From Shinella lacus (GTDB taxonomy: Bacteria; Pseudomonadota; Alphaproteobacteria; Rhizobiales; Rhizobiaceae): 64,000 bases of DNA. Positions 29,002 through 37,520 of this stretch are shown piece by piece. Every line of letters begins with the position of its first letter. The stretch's first letter is position 1. The position numbers and the translations under genes were made by a program. The notes below the pieces were generated by a model. That model did no database searches. It had not been told where the DNA came from and saw only the letters and a program-made list of their open reading frames with translations. Location of the stretch: NCBI RefSeq assembly GCF_010994755.1, contig NZ_WHSB02000001.1, forward strand, positions 868,001 through 932,000, given 5' to 3'.

Positions 29002-30525
29002 TTACATGGCCGAGACCTTTGCTGCCCTGACGCTTTCCTTGCTGGCCTGCGCCGCGATGGCGGCGTTTCGCCCGGCGATGCGGCCGAAGACCGCGCCGCT
29101 CATGAGGCCCGTCGCACCGGGATAGTTGAAGTAGAACAGGCCGCCGACCAGCTCGCCTGCCACGTAGAGGCCGGGGATCACCTGTTCGCCGCCATCGATC
29201 GCCTGGGCGTCGGTGGAGATACGCAGGCCGCCGAAAGTGAAGGTGATGCCGCAGGTCACGGCATAGGCTTCGAACGGACCGGTCTCGATGGGGTTCGCCC
29301 AGTTGGACTTGGGAATATCCAGGCCGTCGGTGCGCCGCCCGTCCTTCACGGTCGGGTCGAAGGGCACGTCGCGCGTGATCGACGCATTATAGTCGCGCAC
29401 CGTCTTGAGGAAGGTTTCGCGGTCGACATCCCCCATCTTGTCGACCAGTTCCTCCAGCGTATTGGCGACCACGCGGGTGACGCGTCGGGTCTTGTATTCC
29501 GGCCGCAGGAGATGAACGACGGTGGAATCGAAGATCTGCCAGGCGAACTGCCCGGGCTGTTCGAGAATGACCTTGCCGTATTTCGCATAGGTGTAGTTGC
29601 GGATGTCCGCGCCCTCGTCGAGGAAGCGCTTGCCGGTGGCGTTCACCATGATCGACCACGGATAGCTGTCGCGCTCATAGTCTCCCGTGACGGAGAGGTC
29701 GCCGAAGTCCTCGGCATAACGCTCCCAGCCGACGGCATGGCAGCCGGACCAGTTGCCCTTGGGCTGCGCGCCGACTTTCAGCGCCATGTCGAGCCCGTCG
29801 CCGGTATTAAACTTGCTGCCGCGCACCTTGGCAAGATCCCAGCCCGGGCCGAGATATTTGGTGCGCCACTCGCTGTTTGCCTCGAAGCCGCCGCAGGCCA
29901 GCACCACCGACTTCGCCCGGATCTGCTGCGTCACGCCGTCGAGCTTGACGACAACGCCCTCGACGCCGGCATCCGAGCTGATCAGCTCGCGGACCCACGC
30001 ATTGTAGCGCACGTCGATGCCCGCCTTCTTCACCGCCGCATAGAGCGAGTCGACCAACCCCTGCCCGCCGCCCCAGGCAGCAAGCGTCGCGCCGCCCCAG
30101 AACTTGAACTTGCCATCAACCTTGAAGGACTGGCGGCCGAACTGCGGATAGAATTTCACCCCCTGCTTCGCCATCCAGTGCATGGTGGCGTTGCTCTGGC
30201 GCACGAGGATTTCGCAGAGATCGGGATCGGTGCGATTGTGCGTGATGCGCGCCATGTCGTCGAAGAACATGTCTTCGGTGTAGCTGCCGAAATCGCTGTC
30301 CATCTCCTCGGGCGTCAGGTCCGGTGACAAGGCCCGGATGTCATCCGAACCCGTATAGGCAAAGCGCATCAGGCCTTCGGTATAGGAACTGTTGCCGCCG
30401 CGCTCGCCTTCGGGAGCACGTTCCAGAACGAGCACGCTGGCGCCAGTCTCCCGCGCCGACAAAGCCGCGCACAGCGCCGCGTTGCCCCCTCCCACAACCA
30501 AAACGTCATACTCAATCTCACTCAT
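29002..30525 (-). CDS. FAD-dependent tricarballylate dehydrogenase-like flavoprotein (TcuA family)
   Basis: This 507-residue flavoprotein of the fumarate reductase/succinate dehydrogenase group is most like TcuA, which oxidises tricarballylate to cis-aconitate. The N-terminal FAD motif is DVLVVGGGNAALCAALSA, followed by GGNSSYTEG, and the C terminus has GLYVAGELVGGLFYFNYPGATGLMSG. It lacks a signal peptide. There is no tcuB gene beside it, so its electron acceptor is unknown; the EtfBA encoded at the other end of the locus is one candidate. The start MSEIEYD has GGAG 6 bp upstream; an ATG four codons earlier is also possible. It is the first gene of the locus. Confidence 0.87.
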   Translation of the reverse strand: MSEIEYDVLVVGGGNAALCAALSARETGASVLVLERAPEGERGGNSSYTEGLMRFAYTGSDDIRALSPDLTPEEMDSDFGSYTEDMFFDDMARITHNRTDPDLCEILVRQSNATMHWMAKQGVKFYPQFGRQSFKVDGKFKFWGGATLAAWGGGQGLVDSLYAAVKKAGIDVRYNAWVRELISSDAGVEGVVVKLDGVTQQIRAKSVVLACGGFEANSEWRTKYLGPGWDLAKVRGSKFNTGDGLDMALKVGAQPKGNWSGCHAVGWERYAEDFGDLSVTGDYERDSYPWSIMVNATGKRFLDEGADIRNYTYAKYGKVILEQPGQFAWQIFDSTVVHLLRPEYKTRRVTRVVANTLEELVDKMGDVDRETFLKTVRDYNASITRDVPFDPTVKDGRRTDGLDIPKSNWANPIETGPFEAYAVTCGITFTFGGLRISTDAQAIDGGEQVIPGLYVAGELVGGLFYFNYPGATGLMSGAVFGRIAGRNAAIAAQASKESVRAAKVSAM

Positions 30526-30588
30526 CGGCCGCTCCATGACTCCATCCTCGCGAACTTTCGTGCTGGGTCATTCCTAGCAAAGACGCTG

Positions 30589-30627
30589 CCGGAATTATCA
30601 GACTATCTGGTGCTTCTAGTATTCCGG
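30589..30627. promoter_or_regulatory. Inverted repeat CCGGAAT-N25-ATTCCGG upstream of the TcuA-like gene
   Basis: Perfect 7-bp arms lie at 30589-30595 and 30621-30627, about 65-100 bp before the TcuA-like start codon. The position and spacing suit a regulator that binds two half-sites. It does not match the LysR dyad found before the TctC-like gene. Confidence 0.35.
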
Positions 30628-31375
30628 AGGAGCATAGTGAGAGGAGGAGCGGCCAGGATGGCCGGGACAAGCGAAGCTTGACGGAGGGCGGCTTTCTTGC
30701 CGGAGCGCGTGGGACGGCGCACCGAACATCACGCGCCGCAGCGTGCCTTCAATGCTGGAGGCCGAGGACAGCGCCGCTCACGGCCCTGATCCTCTTTGCC
30801 ACGGTGTGCTGCCGATGCGGCTTCTCCACATCACCGGCCGCCGCGTTGAAAATCGAAAAAACTTCGCCGCACGATCGTCCCTACCCCAACCAGACCGTTC
30901 GATCCCAGACCGGAACTGTTCCGGCGATTTCTATGATGATCGTGCGGATGCGCAGAACCACACTGGGCGGAATTCGCCCCTGAATGATGATGGCCTGCGG
31001 CTCGAACTTGATTTCAGGCCGGTATTGAGCGCAGAGCTCGTCATATGCGACCGCGGCGTTTATCGAGGCGCGCAAGCCGTAGGCCTGCGCGCCGAAGCCG
31101 CCGCCGAGAGATGCCTGAAACATCTCACCCTCCCTTGTTTTCGATATTTATGGGAAACAAAGATACGGTCGCGATGTTCCGTAAAGGCGGGACTTCGGCC
31201 TATTATATTTTAAGGGTCCGCGTTGAGCCCGTTTTGCAAGGTCGCGAAGCCGTGCCTGCTGAAACCCGCAAGGCAAATTCCGGCTCCGCTTTAGCCGGCC
31301 TCCTTGAGGAACATTTTCCCCGCCCCGTCGGTGCAACGCACCATAATATCTTAATTCTATAGATTTAGTAGATAA

Positions 31376-31400
31376 TATCGGCGTCGATCAATTGCCGATA
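31376..31400. promoter_or_regulatory. Inverted repeat TATCGGC-N11-GCCGATA upstream of the AprA-like operon
   Basis: Perfect 7-bp arms with an 11-bp spacer lie about 70-90 bp before the start codon at 31469, next to an AT-rich stretch. The geometry is compatible with a LysR- or GntR-type operator controlling the flavoprotein-ferredoxin-ABC operon. Confidence 0.45.
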
Positions 31401-31468
31401 CTCACGGCGTCATCCCTGGGTTCGCAAGCTCGATAACCTGCTTCAAGCGCCGATAGGAGACAGACATT

Positions 31469-33088
31469 ATGGCATTTCCGTACACCGTCGCGACAAACGT
31501 TCCCACCGCATCACTCGAGCTCGATGCCGATGTTCTCGTGATCGGCGGCGGCCCGGCAGGGACGTGGGCTGCCATCGCGGCCGCGTCGAAAGGCGCCCGG
31601 GTCGTTCTCGTCGACAAGGGGTTCTGTGGTTCCTCCGGCGCCACCGCCCCGTCGGGCACGGGTGTCTGGTATGTGCCGCCGGATCCCGCCCGCCGCGCGA
31701 AAGCGATGAACAGCCGCTGGGACCTCGGTGGCCGCCTGGCGGACCCGGCCTGGATGCGTCGCGTGCTGGACCGGACCTACGACAACGTCAACCAGCTCGC
31801 GCAATGGGGCTATCCGTTCAGCGACGACGGCGAAGGCCGATCGATCAGGACCAGTCTCGATGGTCCGGACTACATGCGGCTGATGCGGAAACGCACGAAA
31901 TCCGCAGGCGTCAAGATTCTCGACCATAGCCCGGCGCTTGAATTGCTGCGCGACGAAAGCGGCGCCGTGGCAGGTGCGGCGGGTATCCGTCGGCAAAGGG
32001 GCGACAGCTGGCTGGTCCGGGCCGGCGCCGTGGTCATCGCGACCGGCGGCTGCGCCTTCCTCAGCAAGGCGCTCGGGTGCAACGTCCTGACCGGTGACGG
32101 ACTGCTGCTGGCAGCCGAGCTCGGCGCCGAGCTTTCGGGGATGGAATTCTCGACTGCCTATGCGATGGCGCTCGAAGGCGGCTCGGTCACCAAGACGCGC
32201 TTCTACGATTGGGCGACCTTTACCTTCGAGGACGGCTCGCCAATTCCCGGCGCTGCCTCGAAGGGCGGCCGGTCCGTGATCGCGCGCGTGCTCCAGTCGC
32301 AGCGCGTCTTTGCGCAGCTCGACAAGGCCGATGCGGAGACCGAGCAGGCGATGCGCTACGCCCAGCCGAACTTCTTCCTGCCGCTCGACCGGGTGGGCAT
32401 CGATCCCTTCAAGCAGCGTTTCCCTGTCACCTTGCTGCTGGAAGGCACGGTCCGCGGCACCGGCGGCCTGAGGATCGTCGACCATAGCTGTGCGACGACC
32501 GTTGCAGGTCTCTACGCAGCAGGCGATGCGGCGACGCGCGAGCTCGTTTGCGGCGCCTTCACGGGCGGCGGCAGCCACAATGCCGCTTGGGCGATGTCCT
32601 CCGGCTTCTGGGCCGGCAGTGCTGCCGGCGATCATGGCCGCCACCTGCACGGCCGCGCCCGCAAATTCGCACGGGCCGGCGGCGTCGGTATCGTCGACGG
32701 ATCGAGCAGGGCGATCGACGCGGCTGTCCTGACGCGCACGGTGCAGGACGAGGTCTGGCCCTATGACCGCAACTATCTCCGCTCCGGCGAACGGCTGACG
32801 GATTCGCTCGGCCGGCTCGATGGCCTGTGGTCCGGCATCCGCACGGCGCAGTCCGCCACGATCGACGAGGCGCAGCGGACCCGCGAAGGCGTCGCGATGC
32901 TGGCCACCGCACGCTGGATGTATCGCAGCGCCCTGTCGCGGAAGGAAAGCCGCGGCATGCACAAGCGCGAGGATTTCCCCCAGAAGGACGACAGCCAGCT
33001 TCACTACACGACGACCGGCGGTCTCGACGAAGTCTGGATCGGGCATGAGCGCGCGCCCTCGCCGGAGCTGGAGGTTCTCGCGGCATGA
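31469..33088 (+). CDS. FAD-dependent oxidoreductase, adenylylsulfate-reductase-alpha-like (AprA/FrdA superfamily)
   Basis: This 539-residue flavoprotein of the fumarate reductase superfamily has the FAD motif DVLVIGGGPAGTWAAIAAA near residues 20-40, GFCGSSGATAPSG, and the C-terminal GLYAAGDAATRELVCGAFTGGGSHNAAW segment, given here in part. The C-terminal helical domain resembles that of AprA. It is coupled by an ATGA overlap to a two-cluster ferredoxin, the same pairing as AprA with AprB. True AprAB reduces APS; this pair heads a sulfonate-type ABC importer operon, so reductive or oxidative handling of an imported organosulfur or carboxylate compound is more likely. The substrate is unknown. 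Confidence 0.85.
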   Translation: MAFPYTVATNVPTASLELDADVLVIGGGPAGTWAAIAAASKGARVVLVDKGFCGSSGATAPSGTGVWYVPPDPARRAKAMNSRWDLGGRLADPAWMRRVLDRTYDNVNQLAQWGYPFSDDGEGRSIRTSLDGPDYMRLMRKRTKSAGVKILDHSPALELLRDESGAVAGAAGIRRQRGDSWLVRAGAVVIATGGCAFLSKALGCNVLTGDGLLLAAELGAELSGMEFSTAYAMALEGGSVTKTRFYDWATFTFEDGSPIPGAASKGGRSVIARVLQSQRVFAQLDKADAETEQAMRYAQPNFFLPLDRVGIDPFKQRFPVTLLLEGTVRGTGGLRIVDHSCATTVAGLYAAGDAATRELVCGAFTGGGSHNAAWAMSSGFWAGSAAGDHGRHLHGRARKFARAGGVGIVDGSSRAIDAAVLTRTVQDEVWPYDRNYLRSGERLTDSLGRLDGLWSGIRTAQSATIDEAQRTREGVAMLATARWMYRSALSRKESRGMHKREDFPQKDDSQLHYTTTGGLDEVWIGHERAPSPELEVLAA

Positions 33089-33408
33089 TCGAGGTCATCA
33101 GTGAGGATCGTTGCACCGGCTGCAACATTTGCGTCAACGTCTGTCCGACCAATGTCTTCGATCCGGTTCCCGGCGGCATTCCGACGATCACCCGCCAGGA
33201 CGATTGCCAGACGTGCTTCATGTGCGAGGTCTACTGCCCCGAAGATGCGCTCTACGTGGCGCCGCTGACGACGGCAGTCACCGGCGTCACCTCCGCGGAG
33301 CTGGAGGCGAAGGACATCTTTGGCAGCTATCGCAAGTCGATCGGCTGGATCAGGGGCGGCCGCCCCCGGCCGACGCCGGAGATCATGAAACGTCTCGATC
33401 ATCATTGA
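33085..33408 (+). CDS. Ferredoxin with two [4Fe-4S] clusters (AprB-like partner)
   Basis: This 107-residue iron-sulfur protein carries two cysteine sets, CTGCNICVNVCP near residues 10-21 and CQTCFMCEVYCP near residues 41-52, each able to hold a [4Fe-4S] cluster. A C-terminal tail of about 45 residues contains the IFGSYRKSIGWIRGG segment, reminiscent of the AprB tail that wraps the flavoprotein. The ATG overlaps the flavoprotein stop codon (ATGA), so the two are probably made in equal amounts and form a complex. It carries electrons to or from the flavin. Confidence 0.92.
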   Translation: MIEVISEDRCTGCNICVNVCPTNVFDPVPGGIPTITRQDDCQTCFMCEVYCPEDALYVAPLTTAVTGVTSAELEAKDIFGSYRKSIGWIRGGRPRPTPEIMKRLDHH

Positions 33409-33467
33409 GCAAACCGGTCGCCGATCCCGGCGGCCCTGCCCCGTAGAGGTTTGAACAGGATTTGGCG

Positions 33468-34541
33468 ATGCAACCGACACGCAGGACTTTTCTGGGATTG
33501 GCTGCGGCAGCGGCCGTGTTTCCCACCACATTCTCCATCACCCGCGCGCAATCCAAGCCCGATGTCATCCGGCTCGCGGGGCCGGGCAATGCGGCCGGCC
33601 GGCCCTATGGCAACGGCTCGATCGGCGTGCTGCGCGGGCTTGAGCTGCTTGAGAAGGAATTCGAGCCCGACGGCATCCGCATCGAATGGCAGTTCCCGCG
33701 CGGCACCGGCCCCGCGATCAACGAGGCCTTCGCCAACCGCCAGCTCGAATTCGCAAGCTACGGCGGCCTGCCGAACGTCGTCGGCCGCGGCGCGGGCGTG
33801 CGCACCACGGTGCTCGCCGCCTCCGGCATTTCGCCGACCTATGTCGGCGTGCGCCCCGCGGCCGGAATCAAGACGCTTGCCGATCTCAAGGGCAAGAAGG
33901 TCGCCTTCCAGCGCGGCACGATCTTCGAACTCTCGCTCTCGCTTATCCTGGCTGGCGTGGGCCTCAAGAACGAGGACGTCCAGATCTTCGACCTCCAGGG
34001 CGCAGACCAGACCGCCGCGATCCAGTCGGGCGACGTGGACGCGCTGCTCGGCCAGGGCAACCAGGTTCTGGCGCTGGTGAAGAGCGGGCTCGTCGAGGTT
34101 CTCTACAGCACCAAGGGCAGTCCCGCCCCCGGCTCGACCTTCGGCTCCTTCACCGTCCTCGACAGCTTTGCCGAGGCCAATCCCGAGATCGTCGCGCGGG
34201 TCCTGCGCGGCTACGTCCAGGCCTCGCATTTCGCGAGCCTCGATGAGAACCGGGAGAAACTCTACGACATCTTCGCGCTCACCGGCTCCCCGCGCGAAAG
34301 CTATGTCGCCGACTATGCGGGCGATGATCTGCGCGACCGCAACAGTCCGCTGCTCGACGATTTCTACCGCGCGAACATCAAGGCCGGGCTCGACTTCACG
34401 CTGGAGCAGAAGCTGGTGCGCAAGCCGTTCGACGTCGACGAGTGGATCAAGGACGGCCTGCTGACCAAGACGCTTGCCGATCTCGGCTACGAGGCCTTCT
34501 GGACCCCCCGCGCGGCCGACGGCAAGGCCGTCCAGTTCTGA
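33468..34541 (+). CDS. ABC transporter substrate-binding protein, nitrate/sulfonate/taurine class
   Basis: This 357-residue periplasmic protein of the SsuA/TauA (NMT1) class has an N-terminal signal with a twin-arginine start (TRRTFLGLAAAAA). Family features are the GTGPAINEAFANRQLEFASYGG region and DLKGKKVAFQRGT. The start at ATG 33468 has AGGA 7 bp upstream; an in-frame TTG two codons earlier is less likely. It follows the ferredoxin gene by 59 bp and precedes two permease genes and an ATPase gene, making a complete importer. The ligand cannot be read from the sequence. Confidence 0.9.
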   Translation: MQPTRRTFLGLAAAAAVFPTTFSITRAQSKPDVIRLAGPGNAAGRPYGNGSIGVLRGLELLEKEFEPDGIRIEWQFPRGTGPAINEAFANRQLEFASYGGLPNVVGRGAGVRTTVLAASGISPTYVGVRPAAGIKTLADLKGKKVAFQRGTIFELSLSLILAGVGLKNEDVQIFDLQGADQTAAIQSGDVDALLGQGNQVLALVKSGLVEVLYSTKGSPAPGSTFGSFTVLDSFAEANPEIVARVLRGYVQASHFASLDENREKLYDIFALTGSPRESYVADYAGDDLRDRNSPLLDDFYRANIKAGLDFTLEQKLVRKPFDVDEWIKDGLLTKTLADLGYEAFWTPRAADGKAVQF

Positions 34542-34611
34542 CGAACCCGTTCACCCAGTTCCCCGGCCTTGACGCTTCGCCCGGCTGTGCCGGCGGAAGG
34601 AAGGAGAGAGA

Positions 34612-35478
34612 ATGTCCGATGTGACTTTCAAAACCGCAGGATCGATCGCCGCAGCACCTTTCGAGAGAGCGGCCGGCAAAGCTTCCTCGCATCCTGCCGC
34701 AGCCTTCCGGCTGCCCCGATGGGCCAAGCTGTTCCTGCTGGGGATCGTGCCACCGATCGCACTTCTGGCGCTCTGGTCCTATGCCGTGCATCAGGAATGG
34801 CTAGCGGAGCAGATCCTTCCCGATCCCCGGCTGGTCTACGAAACCACGCTCGATCTTCTGGTGACGGGGCAGCTCCCGGCCGAGTTGCTCGTCAGCCTGG
34901 GGCGCGTCGCAGCCGGACTGGCGCTCGGTGGCGGGCTCGGCCTGTTCTTCGGGCTCGGCTTCGGGCTTTTCCGGACGCTGGACATCTATGTGGCCCCGAC
35001 GGTGCGGGCCATCTGCCTGGTGCCGTCGCTCGGCTGGCTTCCCTTCTTCATGCTGGTTTTCGGCATCGGCGAAGGGCTGAAGATCGTTCTCATCGCCAAG
35101 ACATGCTTCCTGCCCTTGATGGTGGGCGCCTATGAGGGCATCCGCAACCGCCCGCGCAAATACGACGACGTCTCCCGCGCGCTGGAATTCTCGTGGTTTG
35201 CCCGCGTGCGGCTGGTGGTCTGGCCGTCCATCCTGCCGTCGATCCTCACCGGTGTGCGCCAGGCGATGAGCCGCGGCTGGAAAGTGCTGATCCTTGTCGA
35301 GATGATCTCTTCGGCCGCCGGCCTCGGTTATCTGATGATGTGGGGACGCAAGGCCTTCCAGCTCGACGTGGTCTTCGCCACCATGATCGTCATCGGTCTC
35401 GTCGGCTGGGCGCTCGATCATGCCCTGACACGCTTTCAGCATCGCACGACGCTCTGGTCGTTCAAGGCAGCGGTTTAG
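34612..35478 (+). CDS. ABC transporter permease (SsuC/TauC type), first copy
   Basis: This 288-residue inner-membrane permease has about six hydrophobic segments after a hydrophilic N-terminal stretch of 40 residues. The EAA-loop region (RALEFSWFARVRLVVWPSILP), which contacts the ATPase, lies near residue 195. It is 70 bp after the binding-protein gene with a GGAAGGAGAG ribosome site. The operon encodes two different permeases of this class back to back, suggesting a heterodimeric channel. Confidence 0.92.
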   Translation: MSDVTFKTAGSIAAAPFERAAGKASSHPAAAFRLPRWAKLFLLGIVPPIALLALWSYAVHQEWLAEQILPDPRLVYETTLDLLVTGQLPAELLVSLGRVAAGLALGGGLGLFFGLGFGLFRTLDIYVAPTVRAICLVPSLGWLPFFMLVFGIGEGLKIVLIAKTCFLPLMVGAYEGIRNRPRKYDDVSRALEFSWFARVRLVVWPSILPSILTGVRQAMSRGWKVLILVEMISSAAGLGYLMMWGRKAFQLDVVFATMIVIGLVGWALDHALTRFQHRTTLWSFKAAV

Positions 35479-35488
35479 GAGCACGGCG

Positions 35489-36286
35489 ATGACGACGTCC
35501 ACCTCCCCCATTTCGCGCCCGGGACTGATCTGGCGGGCACTCGTGCTGCCGGCGGCCCTGATTGTTCTCTGGACCCTGCTCGATGCTTTCGGCGCGCTGA
35601 ACAGCGATATTCTCGTCTCGCCCGGCAAGGTTCTCGTCACGGCCTACGAAGGTTTTGCAGACGGCTCCCTTCCGGGCGCCGCGCTCGCGACGCTGCTCCG
35701 CGCGCTCACCGGCTGGGTGATCGGCGCGACGCTGGGGCTGGCTGCCGGCGTGCTGCTCGGATTGTCCGGCGTCGCGCGCGGCCTTTTCGACCCGTCGATT
35801 TCCAGCCTGCGGCAGATCGCGCTCTTCGCGTGGATCCCGCTGCTCAGCGCCTGGCTCGGCAACGGGGAGGCCATGAAGATCACGCTGATCGCCGTCGGCG
35901 CGTTTTTCCCGATGGCGCTCGGCGCGCAGGCGGGCTGCCAGAACGTGCCGGCGCCCTATCGCGAAGTGGGCCGCGTCGTGGAACTCGACCGCCGCGCGAT
36001 GTTGACCAAGATCATCTTCCCGGCCGCCGTGCCCTCCATTCTTGCCGGAACGGAGCTCTCGCTCAACATCGCATGGCTCGGTACATTCGGCGCCGAATAT
36101 CTGATCGGCACCGGCTATATCAACGGCATGGGAGACGGCCTCGGCGCCTATCTCGCTGCCGCGCGCGAATATGCGCGCATGGACCAGGTCCTGCTCGGGG
36201 TTCTTTTCCTCGCCCTCATAGGGATCGCGCTCGACCGGTTCGTCCTCGGCCTCTCAAGGAGACTCGTACCATGGCGGATGCCCTGA
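35489..36286 (+). CDS. ABC transporter permease (SsuC/TauC type), second copy
   Basis: This 265-residue permease of the same class as the preceding one is clearly diverged from it. It has about six membrane segments and the EAA-loop region VVELDRRAMLTKIIFPAAVP near residue 160. It follows the first permease gene by 10 bp and overlaps the ATPase gene by 16 bp, so the three are translated together. Confidence 0.92.
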   Translation: MTTSTSPISRPGLIWRALVLPAALIVLWTLLDAFGALNSDILVSPGKVLVTAYEGFADGSLPGAALATLLRALTGWVIGATLGLAAGVLLGLSGVARGLFDPSISSLRQIALFAWIPLLSAWLGNGEAMKITLIAVGAFFPMALGAQAGCQNVPAPYREVGRVVELDRRAMLTKIIFPAAVPSILAGTELSLNIAWLGTFGAEYLIGTGYINGMGDGLGAYLAAAREYARMDQVLLGVLFLALIGIALDRFVLGLSRRLVPWRMP

Positions 36287-37059
36287 CTCTTTCGCGACCC
36301 AAGGCGGCACAAGCCGGCTCGGTCAATATCCTGGATGTCTCGAAGACGTTCCATGTCGACGACCGCACGGTGCATGCGCTGGACAATGTGTCGCTTGCCA
36401 TCGAACCCGGCGAGTTTATCAGCATCGTCGGCCCCAGCGGCTGCGGCAAGTCCACGCTCCTGCGCTTCCTGGCCGGCCTCGACCTGCCGGACAGCGGCCG
36501 GATATTGGTCGACGGCGAAAGGATCGACCGGCCGAGCCTCAAACGCGGCATCGTTTTCCAGGATCATCGCCTGCTGCCCTGGTTCGACGTGGAGACGAAC
36601 ATCGCCGTCAGCCTTCACAGCGTCGCAGGCCCGGAGGCGGAAAAGCGGAAGCGCGTGCAGTATCTGATCGATCTCGTCGGCCTGACCGGCTTCGAGAAGG
36701 CACTGCCCCATGAACTGTCGGGCGGCATGTCGCAGCGCGCGGCGATCGCCCGCGGGCTGGCGCCGCGGCCGCCGCTGATGCTGCTGGACGAACCTCTCGG
36801 CGCACTCGATTCCCTGACGCGCAGCCATCTGCAAGACGAGCTTCTCGCCATATGGGAGCGAGAAAAGAGCACTGTCGTCATGGTGACGCATGACGTGGAA
36901 GAGGCGATCTACCTATCCGATCGCGTGGTGGTGATGGAGCCCCGTCCCGGGCGCATCGCCAGTATCTTCGACATCACCAGCGAGCGGCCGCGCCATCGCG
37001 ACGATGCCGATTTTGTCGCCGTCCGGCGCGAGATCACGAACCTCCTCGCGAAACGATAG
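36271..37059 (+). CDS. ABC transporter ATP-binding protein (SsuB/TauB type)
   Basis: This 262-residue ATPase has Walker [10 protein letters not shown], the Q-loop region VFQDHRLLPW, the signature LSGGMSQR and Walker B LMLLDEPLGALD followed by the H-loop VTHDVEEA. The ATG at 36271 has AAGGAG upstream. It is the last gene of the operon and ends 11 bp before the convergent small gene, with a short GAGCC/GGCTC dyad in between. Confidence 0.94.
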   Translation: MADALTLSRPKAAQAGSVNILDVSKTFHVDDRTVHALDNVSLAIEPGEFISIVGPSGCGKSTLLRFLAGLDLPDSGRILVDGERIDRPSLKRGIVFQDHRLLPWFDVETNIAVSLHSVAGPEAEKRKRVQYLIDLVGLTGFEKALPHELSGGMSQRAAIARGLAPRPPLMLLDEPLGALDSLTRSHLQDELLAIWEREKSTVVMVTHDVEEAIYLSDRVVVMEPRPGRIASIFDITSERPRHRDDADFVAVRREITNLLAKR

Positions 37060-37070
37060 GCAAGAGCCCC

Positions 37071-37418
37071 TTAAGAAGGCTCGCGCGGATAGGGCTCGAT
37101 ATCGACCCCCCAATAGTGTTTCGCGATGTTCTGGCTGTTTCGGATGACGTCGATAGCGATGCGAGGATCGCCGCCTTCAAAAGTGTCCGGATTTGCGCCG
37201 CACATCACACAATACATGTGTTGGTGCAGCACGGCGGCGAAATACTCATAGGGCGGCGCGTGTTCCGGAGATCCGACGCGCTGCATCTCTTCGGCGGCCT
37301 GTTTCGTGGCAGTCTCCAGGGCTTTGAGAACCGTATCGGTCATGGACTGCTTGGCGCGTTCGATGATATCGACGACTTGCCGTTCGGCAGGCGTCAGGAC
37401 GGGGCAACTCTTCGTCAT
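37071..37418 (-). CDS. Small protein of unknown function
   Basis: This hydrophilic protein of 115 residues is not recognised. The N-terminal half is helical and charged (RAKQSMTDTVLKALETATKQ). The C-terminal half has a CVMC motif and ends GVDIEPYPREPS. The CxxC could bind metal or form a disulfide. No signal peptide or membrane segment is seen. Codon use fits the surrounding genes, and the frame is bounded by two genes, so it is likely real. It is convergent with the ABC ATPase gene and lies 102 bp downstream of the prolyl oligopeptidase gene on the same strand. Confidence 0.6.
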   Translation of the reverse strand: MTKSCPVLTPAERQVVDIIERAKQSMTDTVLKALETATKQAAEEMQRVGSPEHAPPYEYFAAVLHQHMYCVMCGANPDTFEGGDPRIAIDVIRNSQNIAKHYWGVDIEPYPREPS

Positions 37419-37520
37419 GCGGCGTCTCTCCTTAATTTTTCACGGCGCGCCTCTCCAGCGACCACCTGAGGTCCCTGGAGAGGTCAGCATTGCTCTTCGG
37501 CCGAATTCTGTCGAAACCGG

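Larger units (their letters stand above)
30526..31468. other. 943-bp divergent intergenic region between two catabolic operons
   Basis: This is the longest gap in the window, between the TcuA-like gene (minus) and the AprA-like gene (plus). It holds two inverted repeats (30589-30627 and 31376-31400, listed separately) and an AT-rich promoter-like stretch at about 31340-31380. One minus-strand frame of 80 codons (30881-31123) starts with ATG after a strong AGGGAGG site and encodes an isoleucine-rich sequence ending TVPVWDRTVWLG. I do not recognise it, and it may be a gene remnant. No other coding sequence is convincing. Confidence 0.55.

Noticed and set aside
37060-37082. Intrinsic terminator between the convergent ABC ATPase and small unknown gene
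   Set aside because: Only a 5-bp GAGCC/GGCTC stem with a 9-nt loop and no T-tract; too weak to list as a terminator.
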